In this document: positions 41,679-50,947 of the stretch, in pieces
Numbering within the stretch: position 1 is the first letter of the stretch
How the letters are laid out: every line of letters begins with the position of its first letter
From: Aureitalea marina
GTDB lineage: Bacteria; Bacteroidota; Bacteroidia; Flavobacteriales; Flavobacteriaceae
Reading direction: 5' to 3'
NCBI RefSeq assembly: GCF_002943755.1
Contig: NZ_MQUB01000001.1
Location: 2,406,501-2,470,500 of the forward strand
Length of the DNA: 64,000 bases
Program-made: the position numbers and the translations under genes
Notes under the pieces: model-generated
The model's input: only the letters and a program-made list of their open reading frames with translations
Databases searched by the model: none
Told to the model about the DNA's origin: nothing

Positions 41679-42658
41679 AAAGAGCGCTGCTGGTCGGTTT
41701 ATTCCTTTTCTTCGGTCTAGTTGGGCATGCCCATGAGATCCGACCCGCCTATTTACAGATCGTACAAATAGAGCAGAATACTTACCAGGCCTATTGGAAG
41801 ATCCCCAGTATGGGGGAAGCAGCTCCCAAACTTCGTCTGGTTTTTACCGGCAACCCAAAGGTTACGCCTTTGCAAGCGCCACAATCACTAAACAACTCTA
41901 TCATATTTCGTTACCAACTTGAATTCCCTGATGATCTGCGAGGACAAAACCTCTATATAGAAGGGCTTTCCAATACCTTGATAGATGCCTTAGTACGGGT
42001 GGAATACCTCAACGAAGAAACCGTGGTATTTATGCTGCAACCGGATAATGATCAAATAATCATTCCCGGTGAATCCAGCAGTTGGGAGGTAATCAAGACC
42101 TACACCATTTTGGGTGTAGAACATATCTTATTTGGAATAGATCACTTGCTATTTGTTCTAGCCCTGATCATCATAACGGTGGGGTTTAAAAAGATAGTGA
42201 AGACCATAACGGCCTTCACCTTGGCGCATAGTATCACGCTGAGCATGGCGGTTCTGGGATATGCCAATCTGCCAGGCCCTCCTGTAGAAACTGTGATCGC
42301 ACTAAGCATTGTATTCCTGGCCTTGGAGATTATCAAGAATATTAATGGGGAGGCTACCTTGACCAGCCGAAAGCCTTGGTTAGTGGCTTTCACTTTTGGA
42401 CTGCTACATGGCTTTGGTTTTGCGGGAGCCTTGATGGATATCGGATTACCTCAATCTGATATTCCATTGGCGCTGGCCTTTTTCAACATAGGTGTGGAAT
42501 TGGGGCAGATCGCCTTTGTCCTAGTGGTACTCGGTTTGATCTATCTACTCAAAAAATTCAAGGGTTGGAGTCCGGCCATGCAAAAAGTTCCGGCTTACTT
42601 AATTGGAGGGGTGGCAGCCTACTGGGTGATCGATCGTGTGCTTGGCTTTTGGGCCTAA
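41675..42658 (+). CDS. HupE/UreJ-2 family membrane protein
   Basis: 327 residues. A signal peptide (ALLVGLFLFFGLVGHA) and a periplasmic domain beginning HEIRPAYLQIVQ precede a C-terminal half with about six membrane helices starting GVEHILFGIDHLLFVLAL and containing FTLAHSITLSMA and HGFGFAGALMDIGLP. HupE/UreJ proteins are linked to nickel or other metal transport, and the conserved His/Asp in the helices fits a metal path. The metal is not known for this subgroup. Confidence 0.9.
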   Translation: MKRALLVGLFLFFGLVGHAHEIRPAYLQIVQIEQNTYQAYWKIPSMGEAAPKLRLVFTGNPKVTPLQAPQSLNNSIIFRYQLEFPDDLRGQNLYIEGLSNTLIDALVRVEYLNEETVVFMLQPDNDQIIIPGESSSWEVIKTYTILGVEHILFGIDHLLFVLALIIITVGFKKIVKTITAFTLAHSITLSMAVLGYANLPGPPVETVIALSIVFLALEIIKNINGEATLTSRKPWLVAFTFGLLHGFGFAGALMDIGLPQSDIPLALAFFNIGVELGQIAFVLVVLGLIYLLKKFKGWSPAMQKVPAYLIGGVAAYWVIDRVLGFWA

Positions 42659-42742
42659 CTTATTGCCTTATTGAGCTCGTTTTTTTAGCTTTACTAGTCC
42701 GACCTTCGGCCTGGCATTCTACCGCCAATAAAAATCATCGTC

Positions 42743-44884
42743 ATGATAATCGCTACACAAAATTTAAAACGAGCAGCCCTTCTTGTAGTGTTAGTGGCCT
42801 TCACTGCCTGTCAGCAAGAGGAATCTAACGAGCAGCTTACAACCGTCAGTTCACCGGACGGGAATAATACCATTGTGTTTAGCCTATCGAAAACCGGGCA
42901 ACCCACTTATTCTGTAAATCACGGGGATCAAGAAGTGATCCTGCCCTCCACCCTGGGGTTCCAGTTTTTGGACCAGGCTGAACTTAAGGGGAGTTTCGAG
43001 ATTGTGGAAACAAATATCAAGGACCGCTCCGAGACCTGGGAAATGCCTTGGGGAGAGCAGCGAGAAGTGATCAATAACTACAACCGCTTAAAGATTCAGC
43101 TTCGAGAAACCTCTCCGCCTAATCGGCTATTGAATATCGCCTTCCGGGCTTATGATGATGGAATCGCTTTTCGCTATGAATTCCCGGAGCAGGATGGGCT
43201 AAATGAAGTTGAAATTGAGGAAGAGCAAACAGAATTTCGCCTGACTGGTGATCATAAAAGCTGGTGGATCCCCGGTGATTGGGACATCTATGAACACGTT
43301 TACAATACGACTTCTTTCACAGATATCGATGCGATCTCCAAAAGAGATCACCCCAATCTCGCTGCGACTTACATACCGCACAATGCTGTAAATACCCCGG
43401 TAACCATGCGCACCGACACCGGACTTCACCTGAGCTTTCACGAAGCAAATTTGACCGATTACGCAGGTATGACCCTGGGAGTGAATGCGGACCAGATGAG
43501 TATGACCAGTATTTTGGTAGGTTCAGAAAATACCGAATACAAAGTAAAGCGAACCACGCCATTCAAAACACCTTGGAGAACCATACAAATTGCCGAAGAA
43601 GCTAAGGACTTGATTGCTTCAAACCTCATCGTAAACTTGAATGAACCCAACAAACTGGGAGATGTCAGTTGGTTTAAACCCATGAAATACGTTGGTATTT
43701 GGTGGGAAATGCACCTGGATAAATCCAGATGGGACTACGGCATGACCCGGGAAGGCGATGGCCCTTGGGAGGATACGGGGCAAGCACACGGCCGTCATGG
43801 TGCTACCACAGAAAATGCAAAGCGCTACATCGATTTTGCAGCAGCCAATAATATGTCCGGCCTCTTGGTAGAAGGATGGAATACCGGTTGGGAACGATGG
43901 ATTGGTTTTGAGGACCGGGAAGGCGTTTTTGATTTCCTCACGCCATATCCCGATTACGATATACAAGAAGTCGCTCGTTACGGAAATGAAAAAGGAGTCG
44001 AACTGATCATGCACCACGAAACCTCTGCCGCAACCGGAACATATGATAAACAGATTGAGGCCGCTTATCAGCTCATGCAGCAGTTAGGTAGTCATTCTGT
44101 GAAAACAGGATATGTAGGTAAGATCATCCCCAAGGGAGAGTATCATCACAATCAGTACATGGTTAACCACTACAGACGGGCCTTGGAGATCGCTGCAAAG
44201 TACCAAGTGGCCATTAATGCGCACGAGCCAATAAAGGCTACCGGATTGAGAAGGACCTACCCCAACGCCATCTCCAGGGAAGGACTACGCGGGCAGGAAT
44301 TCAACGCCTGGGCCAGCGATGGCGGTAACCCTCCGGAGCACTTGCCAATTGTTGCATTCACCCGAATGTTGGCTGGGCCAATCGATTTCACTCCCGGGGT
44401 ATTTGATATAGACCTGCCCACCAAACCCAACAATCAGATCAACACCACTTTGGCTCAACAGCTGGCCCTGTACGTTGTGATCTATAGCCCAATACAAATG
44501 GCCTGTGATCTGCCTGAGAATTATGAAGGGCAGCCTGGATTGCAGTTTATACAGGATGTGGGGGTAGATTGGGAACAGTCTGTTGTTCTGAACGGAGAAG
44601 TAGGCGAGTTCGTCACCATTGCCAGAGAAGAGCGTGAAAGTGGCAACTGGTTCCTGGGAAGTATCACCAATGAGCAAGCGCGAGAAATTAGTGTAAGCTT
44701 CGACTTCCTGCCACAAGGTGTAAGCTATACCGCCAGGGTCTATCGAGATGCCCAAAACGCGCATTACGCAGATAACCCAACGGCCTTAACCATAGAGGAG
44801 ATCGAAATTGACCGGGAGTCTTCCATGAATTTTGATCTGGCAGCAGGCGGTGGTCTTGCGATCAGTCTGTTGATCAACAATTAA
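42743..44884 (+). CDS. Glycoside hydrolase family 97 alpha-glucosidase-like lipoprotein
   Basis: 713 residues with a lipobox signal (LVVLVAFTACQQ). The N-terminal beta-sandwich contains LGFQFLDQAELKGSFE, the central TIM barrel starts near YVGIWWEMHLDKSRWDYG, and a C-terminal sandwich closes the protein. Catalytic-region motifs are LIMHHETSAATGTYD and INAHEPIKATGLRRTYPN with EGLRGQEFNAW. The Glu-bearing HHET is as in inverting GH97 alpha-glucosidases (SusB type) rather than the Asp of the retaining alpha-galactosidases. It acts in the periplasm or at the outer membrane. Confidence 0.93.
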   Translation: MIIATQNLKRAALLVVLVAFTACQQEESNEQLTTVSSPDGNNTIVFSLSKTGQPTYSVNHGDQEVILPSTLGFQFLDQAELKGSFEIVETNIKDRSETWEMPWGEQREVINNYNRLKIQLRETSPPNRLLNIAFRAYDDGIAFRYEFPEQDGLNEVEIEEEQTEFRLTGDHKSWWIPGDWDIYEHVYNTTSFTDIDAISKRDHPNLAATYIPHNAVNTPVTMRTDTGLHLSFHEANLTDYAGMTLGVNADQMSMTSILVGSENTEYKVKRTTPFKTPWRTIQIAEEAKDLIASNLIVNLNEPNKLGDVSWFKPMKYVGIWWEMHLDKSRWDYGMTREGDGPWEDTGQAHGRHGATTENAKRYIDFAAANNMSGLLVEGWNTGWERWIGFEDREGVFDFLTPYPDYDIQEVARYGNEKGVELIMHHETSAATGTYDKQIEAAYQLMQQLGSHSVKTGYVGKIIPKGEYHHNQYMVNHYRRALEIAAKYQVAINAHEPIKATGLRRTYPNAISREGLRGQEFNAWASDGGNPPEHLPIVAFTRMLAGPIDFTPGVFDIDLPTKPNNQINTTLAQQLALYVVIYSPIQMACDLPENYEGQPGLQFIQDVGVDWEQSVVLNGEVGEFVTIAREERESGNWFLGSITNEQAREISVSFDFLPQGVSYTARVYRDAQNAHYADNPTALTIEEIEIDRESSMNFDLAAGGGLAISLLINN

Positions 44885-44899
44885 TCCGTCCTAAGAAAA

Positions 44900-45871
44900 G
44901 TGAAATTTCTAGAGCAAACAGCTTATTTCAAATATGGCCCAAATGAGTTCTCTAAAGGGTCTTTTCAATCCTTAGAGGAAATCTCCCTGATTCATCCCAA
45001 TGAAGTGGTCTGGCTGAATACTATTGGACTGGAACACCAAGTTGAGATGCGGCATTTGATCGAGCGGCATAAATTGGAGCCTTTTCTCATAAAACTGCTC
45101 AAGGATGAAGATCAATCCAACAAGGTCATACCCATGCAGGATTTGTTGTTCCTCTCCATCAATGTGCTGCAAGCAGATCGCATGGACTTGGAAACCGAAC
45201 AGATGTTCTTTATCGTATCTCCCGATTTTGTCTGGACCATTCAGGAAGTAGCTGACGATCATTTTCACTGGATCAGGGACCGCATTGAAGATAATTCGGG
45301 TATAATTCGACAAAAAAAGGGCGATTATTTACTCTTTCTGTTGTTGGAATCCATCATTAGTAATTATCAGAGTACGTTCGATCGAATCTACTCGGATCCA
45401 AAATTTGAAAATCTTAGCCATAAAGAGGTGGGTAAGCCGGCATTTACGGCAGAACTGGAGGAGCGAAAGCAGCAACTCTTTAAAGTAAAGAAAGCTGTGA
45501 GTAGTCTGCGAGACACCCTGCTTAAATGTGAAAATGCCACCTTGACCTCACTGAGTATCTCCTACTTTAGTGAATTAAAAGAACAGTCCATCAACTTGAT
45601 GAATGATATCGATTTTGAACTGTACAAGATGGACAGTACGACCAATTTGATCTTTAGTGTTCAAGGTCATCGACTGAACGAAATCATGAAAACACTCACC
45701 ATCTTTTCGGTGATCTTTATTCCGCTCACCTTTATGGCTGGGATATACGGAATGAACTTTGAAAACATGCCAGAACTCAGTTGGCGCAATGGCTATTTCT
45801 TTCTTTTGGGCGTGATGCTACTGGTTGGATGTGTCTCTGTCTGGATTATGAAACGAAACAAATGGTTCTAA
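44900..45871 (+). CDS. corA: CorA-type magnesium/cobalt transporter
   Basis: 323 residues from a GTG. A large cytoplasmic N-terminal domain ends in a long stalk helix, then two C-terminal membrane helices; the signature GMN is at 284-286 in AGIYGMNFENMPEL. The family forms pentameric Mg2+ channels. The stop abuts the start of the DUF1648 gene, so both are in one unit. Confidence 0.94.
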   Translation: MKFLEQTAYFKYGPNEFSKGSFQSLEEISLIHPNEVVWLNTIGLEHQVEMRHLIERHKLEPFLIKLLKDEDQSNKVIPMQDLLFLSINVLQADRMDLETEQMFFIVSPDFVWTIQEVADDHFHWIRDRIEDNSGIIRQKKGDYLLFLLLESIISNYQSTFDRIYSDPKFENLSHKEVGKPAFTAELEERKQQLFKVKKAVSSLRDTLLKCENATLTSLSISYFSELKEQSINLMNDIDFELYKMDSTTNLIFSVQGHRLNEIMKTLTIFSVIFIPLTFMAGIYGMNFENMPELSWRNGYFFLLGVMLLVGCVSVWIMKRNKWF

Positions 45872-46372
45872 ATGAACAATAAGAATCGTCCTAAGGTTAG
45901 GCCCGAACTGGAAACTGCAGACATACTGATCGAAATGATCGGGTTGATGGGTTTACTTGTGCTCATTGGTCTACCGCTGTACTATTATCCGGAACTTCCG
46001 GACCAGGTACCTCATCACTACGGAGCAGATGGTGTCCCGGATCGATGGGGAGGTAAAGGAATCGTTTGGACCTTACCGGCCATTGGGGCCTTCTTATACG
46101 CTGGGCTTTGGTACCTGAATCGATTCCCGCATATTTTTAATTACATGGTCGAAATCACCCAGCAGAACGCCATAGCACAGTACCGATTGGCCACCCGATT
46201 GATAAGGAGCCTGAATGCCTTTACAGCCTGGCTGTTTGCCTATATCAATTATGCCATTGTTCAAGGTGGTTTAAAGGGTAGCTTTGATCTCGGAATGTGG
46301 TTTCTTCCGACCTTGATTGGAGGTATGTTATTGTTGATAGTTGTATTTATGTATCGTGCGACAAAAGCTTAA
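45872..46372 (+). CDS. DUF1648 membrane protein
   Basis: 166 residues with four likely membrane helices. The DUF1648 hallmark YYPELPDQVPHHYGADGVPD lies between helices 1 and 2. DUF1648 proteins are small SdpI-related membrane proteins, some of which are immunity proteins; no partner toxin is seen here. It directly follows corA, and its end overlaps the start of the GH101-like gene by 17 bases. Confidence 0.85.
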   Translation: MNNKNRPKVRPELETADILIEMIGLMGLLVLIGLPLYYYPELPDQVPHHYGADGVPDRWGGKGIVWTLPAIGAFLYAGLWYLNRFPHIFNYMVEITQQNAIAQYRLATRLIRSLNAFTAWLFAYINYAIVQGGLKGSFDLGMWFLPTLIGGMLLLIVVFMYRATKA

Positions 46373-47687
46373 ATATTTAATCTTTCTTGCGTTCATTGCT
46401 TGTGCCTATGATGTTCAATATGACGTCTCTGGGGCCTACTATGACTGGACCGTGACCAAGCAACCGGAGCACCCGTGGATGCTGGATTACAACAAGACGT
46501 TGGTCACCAAGTTCTTTATGTGCAGCAGGGACGGAAAGGGAGATTTTGATACCGTTTATCTCGATTTTGAAGGCGCTTTGGACGTGATCCGCAAATTGGA
46601 CAACATCACCTTAGGTATCCCCAAAGTTGTCTACCTGGTGGGCTGGCAATACAACGGTCATGACTCCAAATACCCCTCTTGGGCGGAAGTTAACAACGCC
46701 CTGAAACGGCCCCAAGACATTACGGCACTGCAGAGTCTGCGATGGTTAATCGGAGAAGCCAGATCCTACAACACCACCGTTAGCCTTCACCTGAACATGA
46801 TCGATGCCTTTCAGGACAGTCCGTTATGGTCTACTTATCTGGAAGAGGATGTCATAGCCAAGGATAGCCTTGGTAATCCCATACCAGGAGAGGTGTTTTG
46901 GGATATGCAGTCCTACCAGATCAGTTACACCATGGAATGGGAGCTTGGGCTGGCCCAACAAAGAATTGACTGTCTCCTGGAAATGATCCCGGAGTTGAAA
47001 GAAGGTGGAACCATTCACATTGATGCATTCCATTCCATGAGGCCGAGTGGGGTCGGAGAACCGATCAGTCCATATACTGGTATCACCATGGAAGAAGAGA
47101 TTGCCACTCAACGCAAGATTTTCCGGTATTGGCGAGAAAAAGGCCTGGATGTAACCTGTGAAGCGGGCATGTATTGGCTAAGGAAAGATCCCTTCCTGGG
47201 CCTGCAGGCGGCTTCCTGGCACAACACATCCTCCAATTTTGAAAAAGAAGATTGGCTCGGTAAGCCTGAGTATTTTGACGGGCTTCCGATAGCTTTATCT
47301 GCATACACCCCTATGCAATGCGAACCTGAAGTGATGAAGGACCCGATCACTCTGACTGGTCTAAAAGAGCAGGTTGCCACCAGGTTGGTCCCTTGGTATC
47401 TCTCACGTAATCCAGGATTGCAACAAAATTCCGAGTACGTTGTCACAGACTCTTTGGTAATTGCCCCTATTGGGTGGAACAAATCACAGATGATCATTTA
47501 TGCACCAAATGGCCTGAATCAAAAACTGGATATGACTCAAACCGCAGTGGCCGGAGCAAACAAACTCTTGTTCTCAGAAATTACCTTGGACGGTCTTCGC
47601 GAACTAGACACCCTTCAAATAGAAGAAGGTCTTCTACAGTTACAGCTGCCAGAAGGAGTGCTTGGCACCTTGAGCTTGATCGATTAG
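46356..47687 (+). CDS. GH101-like TIM-barrel lipoprotein
   Basis: A protein of about 443 residues from GTG 46356, which gives a lipoprotein signal (KLKYLIFLAFIAC). The sequence KVVYLVGWQYNGHDSKYPSW, followed by EARSYNTTVSLHLNMIDAFQ and then GTIHIDAFHSMRPSG, resembles the catalytic barrel of endo-alpha-N-acetylgalactosaminidases (GH101), where a Gly-His-Asp-Ser stretch and a later Asp in a strand are conserved. At this size it would be the catalytic core only, without the usual carbohydrate-binding and sandwich modules. It could be a different glycoside hydrolase clan member. Its neighbour is a GH97 enzyme. Confidence 0.65.
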   Translation: MRQKLKYLIFLAFIACAYDVQYDVSGAYYDWTVTKQPEHPWMLDYNKTLVTKFFMCSRDGKGDFDTVYLDFEGALDVIRKLDNITLGIPKVVYLVGWQYNGHDSKYPSWAEVNNALKRPQDITALQSLRWLIGEARSYNTTVSLHLNMIDAFQDSPLWSTYLEEDVIAKDSLGNPIPGEVFWDMQSYQISYTMEWELGLAQQRIDCLLEMIPELKEGGTIHIDAFHSMRPSGVGEPISPYTGITMEEEIATQRKIFRYWREKGLDVTCEAGMYWLRKDPFLGLQAASWHNTSSNFEKEDWLGKPEYFDGLPIALSAYTPMQCEPEVMKDPITLTGLKEQVATRLVPWYLSRNPGLQQNSEYVVTDSLVIAPIGWNKSQMIIYAPNGLNQKLDMTQTAVAGANKLLFSEITLDGLRELDTLQIEEGLLQLQLPEGVLGTLSLID

Positions 47688-47746
47688 ATCGATAACCTGG
47701 CTAATTCGCATTATCTTTAATACTACCAATCAACTAAACCACATCT

Positions 47747-48508
47747 ATGATACGCCTAGGTAAAATTGAAGGCACTAACATCTACGAATTCGTGATCGAC
47801 GGGAAGCTGGATGAAGCCACTATTAATGAATTTTACGAACTGATCAAAAAAACCGCAGATGAAGGTAACAAGATTCTCCTGCTCGGGGTTATTGAGAGCT
47901 GGCCTGGTTTCGCCACTTTCAAAACCTTCACCACAACCATGAAACTGAAGGCTAAAAGCATAGGGCACATTGCCAAATACGCCATTATGTCCAACAAAGG
48001 ATGGCTGGAGAGTGTAATGCCTGTGAGTGATTTTCTCACTCCGGGTATGCCGGTCAAACACTTCAAGATGGACATGCGGGACGCAGCCATAGAATGGCTG
48101 CAAGCCGTGGAGGTGAATCCTGAGAACCCGGAAGACTACTTCTCCAAGATGAAGATCGAACGTATTGAGAATACCAATATCTACCGATTTGTAATTGATG
48201 ACGAGATCGATGAGGCCGGAATAAGTGCATTCTTTCAAATTTTGAAGAACCATCCCAAGCCTGACAAGTTCAGGGCCCTTGGAATTGTAAAAGGTTTTCC
48301 TTCTTTCGAGAGTTTCAAAACCCTGGTGGACGGGCTGCGTCTGGATTTTGCCATGATGGGGAGAATAGATCGCTATGCCGTGGTGACCAACAAGAATTGG
48401 GCCCAGTACTCCATCAAGGTTGCGGACCTGATCACACCGGGCTTGGAAATGAAGCTATTCGAAGCGGATAAAGAGGATGAGGCCTTAAATTGGCTGATGG
48501 AAGCATGA
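47747..48508 (+). CDS. Tandem SpoIIAA-like (STAS/DUF3478) protein
   Basis: 253 residues made of two copies of one domain: residues 1-125 (GTNIYEFVIDGKLDEATINE; WPGFATFKTF; AKYAIMSNKGWLES) and residues 135-253 (NTNIYRFVIDDEIDEAGISA; FPSFESFKTL; DRYAVVTNKNWAQY). The fold is that of PF11964, a STAS/SEC14-like family of unknown ligand. The copies have clearly diverged. Its stop is overlapped by the next start as ATGA. Confidence 0.85.
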   Translation: MIRLGKIEGTNIYEFVIDGKLDEATINEFYELIKKTADEGNKILLLGVIESWPGFATFKTFTTTMKLKAKSIGHIAKYAIMSNKGWLESVMPVSDFLTPGMPVKHFKMDMRDAAIEWLQAVEVNPENPEDYFSKMKIERIENTNIYRFVIDDEIDEAGISAFFQILKNHPKPDKFRALGIVKGFPSFESFKTLVDGLRLDFAMMGRIDRYAVVTNKNWAQYSIKVADLITPGLEMKLFEADKEDEALNWLMEA

Positions 48509-48936
48509 ATTCCGACTACCCGGCAATAAGGCAATTGGCGGAATTACAAAAAGCGCTGAAACCTAAGATCACTGCCGTGGAGGGTCAATACCTTCAAAAG
48601 GAGTATTACCCCCTGGTGCATTTCGAGCTGAGGGGCACCACATTTCCCATTTATGTGGACGATGAATATACAGATCTGGAGTTGGGAAATCGATTGCTGA
48701 ATTTATGCCTGGTGTTGCGAGCTTTGGAGAATTACTTGGATGCAGAGGACTATCTGGTTTGGTGTACCCAACACGGATTGGACTTCGGTGATTCCGCTGC
48801 CCGGGAATATCATATGGGACTCGGAACGATGGTTCGAGAAATAAGGAAATGGATAGACCCCATAGATAGCTTTATATCCGATTTCGATTTTGAACTGAAT
48901 GCAGGCGCTGCCCAATACTTAAGGCGAACAACTTGA
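48505..48936 (+). CDS. Protein of unknown function coupled to the STAS-like gene
   Basis: 143 residues from ATG 48505, chosen because it overlaps the preceding stop as ATGA. It is acidic, with a strand region (YPLVHFELRGTTFPIYVDDE) followed by helices (LCLVLRALENYLDAEDYLVW). It has no signal or membrane segment. I do not recognise a family. The tight coupling suggests that it works with the tandem STAS-like protein. Confidence 0.65.
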   Translation: MNSDYPAIRQLAELQKALKPKITAVEGQYLQKEYYPLVHFELRGTTFPIYVDDEYTDLELGNRLLNLCLVLRALENYLDAEDYLVWCTQHGLDFGDSAAREYHMGLGTMVREIRKWIDPIDSFISDFDFELNAGAAQYLRRTT

Positions 48937-48947
48937 ACATCCATATT

Positions 48948-49391
48948 ATGAAAAATCTATTCTTACTACTGTTGATCTCTACCCAATTGGCTATCTCTCA
49001 AGCTGATCAGATCACCTTTAACCATGTGGCCCTTGGAGTAAGTGACCTGGAGTCTTCAACCTCATTCTACACTGAGATATTGGGTATCCAAAGAATCGGG
49101 GATCCAACCAACAATGAAACGATTCGTTGGTTTGCCCTTGGAGAAGGTAAGGAACTGCACTTAGTTGCAACTCCGGCAGAATTTGTTCGGCCTCCACGCC
49201 AAACTCACTTCGCGATCTCTTCCGCCAACTTTGACATATTTGTCCGTAAACTTCGCCAAAAGGACGTCCCCTTCGTCGATTGGGAAGGAAAACCGAATTC
49301 AGTCTACTTACGTCCAGATGGAGTCAGGCAGATCTATTTGCAAGATCCGGATGGTTACTGGATCGAGGTCAATAGCTTTACCAAAGAGTAG
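48948..49391 (+). CDS. Secreted VOC family protein
   Basis: 147 residues from ATG 48948. A signal peptide (LFLLLLISTQLAISQA) followed by a VOC domain with a metal-ligand-like His in FNHVALGVSDLESSTSFY and Glu in YWIEVNSFTKE, plus HFAISSANFDIFVRKL. A secreted single VOC domain is less common than a cytoplasmic one. It could bind or degrade a small molecule in the periplasm. Confidence 0.85.
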   Translation: MKNLFLLLLISTQLAISQADQITFNHVALGVSDLESSTSFYTEILGIQRIGDPTNNETIRWFALGEGKELHLVATPAEFVRPPRQTHFAISSANFDIFVRKLRQKDVPFVDWEGKPNSVYLRPDGVRQIYLQDPDGYWIEVNSFTKE

Positions 49392-49453
49392 TTTCTTCTA
49401 AGGCCAAGCTGTAACAAGGAAGCTTTTGATCCATCTTTTGGATAAAGCTTCTT

Positions 49454-50500
49454 ATGCTAAAACAATTACTTCTACTTTTTTTATTTGGACCATTGCTTTT
49501 GGTTGGATGCAAGGAACAAACTTCCTCAGGCTCCATAACTGAAGCTGCTGTCGAGGTTCAGGCTCAAAGTGTATTCACCTCAGACATCGATAACTTCTGG
49601 CAAGCCTATGATAGCATTCAAACTACAGACAATTTTAGCCGTAAACTGGAACTGATCAATCAGCACTATTTGGATAAGGCGTCCCCCGGTTTGCAATCCT
49701 TTGCCGAATCCCGAAACTATACAGACACGGTTTACGTTCGATTATTGGAAAAGTTTCCCAAATTTTGGGCTTCCATACGGGGAAACACCCTCCGATCCAA
49801 AGAAAAGGCAAAGGATATCGATCTGGCGATTGCTAGATTAAAGGTACTATACCCCGAGCTGAAGGAAGCACAGATATACTTCACCATAGGGGGATTGAAC
49901 TCCGGAGGCACTACTGACGGATTACTCTCTTTGATAGGATGTGAGATCGCAGCCGCAGACGAATCAGTAGATACGTCTGAGTTTACAGAGGGTTGGTATG
50001 CTTTCCTGGCCGATCTTTTCAAGACCCAATCCTTGGAGAACATGGTTTACATCAATGTCCATGAGTATGTGCACACCCAACAAACTGAAAACGATCCCTA
50101 TGTATTGGCTCATAGCCTAAAGGAAGGCAGTTGCGATTTCATTGCAGAATTAGTCTTGGAGGAGCCCCTCTCTGCGCCCTATATCTCATATGGGCTGGAA
50201 AATGAAGAAGTGATCAAGAAAAAATTCCGGGACGACCTCTTTAAAGAGGACAGTTCGGATTGGTTATACAACAGTGGTGACACAGAAAGTGTGGGAGACT
50301 TAGGCTACTTTATGGGTTACGCTATCTGCAAGGCCTATTACGAACGTTCCAGGGATAAAAAACTGGCCGTAAAGGAGATCATCGAGCTCAATTACCTGGA
50401 TTCCATTGCCGTAGTTGATTTCCTCAATCGATCAGGATACTACAAGGACTATGTCCGCTCCCCCGCTTTATGGAATCCCTGGGGAACCCAGCTATTTTAA
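49454..50500 (+). CDS. HExxH zinc-protease-like lipoprotein (DUF2268/GldB-like)
   Basis: 348 residues. Lipobox LLVGC (Cys19). A helical middle part, then VHEYVHTQQ with HExxH at residues 203-207 and Glu224 in LKEGSCDFIAELV, spaced like the third ligand of gluzincin peptidases. The second half has YFMGYAICKAYYERS. The shape recalls the DUF2268 group, to which the gliding lipoprotein GldB is related, but I am not sure it belongs. It is probably periplasmic and lipid-anchored. Confidence 0.7.
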   Translation: MLKQLLLLFLFGPLLLVGCKEQTSSGSITEAAVEVQAQSVFTSDIDNFWQAYDSIQTTDNFSRKLELINQHYLDKASPGLQSFAESRNYTDTVYVRLLEKFPKFWASIRGNTLRSKEKAKDIDLAIARLKVLYPELKEAQIYFTIGGLNSGGTTDGLLSLIGCEIAAADESVDTSEFTEGWYAFLADLFKTQSLENMVYINVHEYVHTQQTENDPYVLAHSLKEGSCDFIAELVLEEPLSAPYISYGLENEEVIKKKFRDDLFKEDSSDWLYNSGDTESVGDLGYFMGYAICKAYYERSRDKKLAVKEIIELNYLDSIAVVDFLNRSGYYKDYVRSPALWNPWGTQLF

Positions 50501-50559
50501 AGCATCTATTTTCCTATATTGGGGTGACCTTACCTTTCCCACAATCCCGATTCGCCTTT

Positions 50560-50865
50560 ATGAGATACAAGGAATTCAATGCTTCCAAGGTCCTTGAAGA
50601 TTGTATTAGTCTATTCTGGAAAAATGGTTACTCGTCCTGTTCCATTAATCGGATAGTCGATCGTTACTTTGGCAACATGCGCGCCTCCTACCTACAAGTA
50701 CTGAGGCATGCCGTAGAAAAAGGTGAGATCAAACACCCGAAAAAACTAGATGAATATGCAGATTTCCTGGTGGGTATCATTTTTGGAATTTCAGTCTTAT
50801 ACAAAGTCAAAAGCAGGGATGAACTTCAGGCCTACATAGACGATCAATTATCCATGATCGTCTGA
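50560..50865 (+). pseudogene. TetR-family regulator with in-frame internal deletion
   Basis: 101 residues from ATG 50560. Residues 1-33 are the first helices of a TetR DNA-binding domain (KVLEDCISLFWKNGYSSCSI), and residues 40-101 match the last helices of a TetR ligand domain (VLRHAVEKGEI; DFLVGIIFGISVLYKVKS). The recognition helix and about 80-90 residues of the ligand pocket are missing without loss of frame. It cannot bind DNA in the normal way, so it is either a remnant or a short dimerisation protein. It stands 60 bases after the lipoprotein. Confidence 0.7.
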
Positions 50866-50947
50866 TTTCTGAACGGTATTTTTTTTCGGTCCTCATTGGC
50901 CTTTAGGTTTATATGGTAATCATAAAACAACTTAAAACGATATCGCC

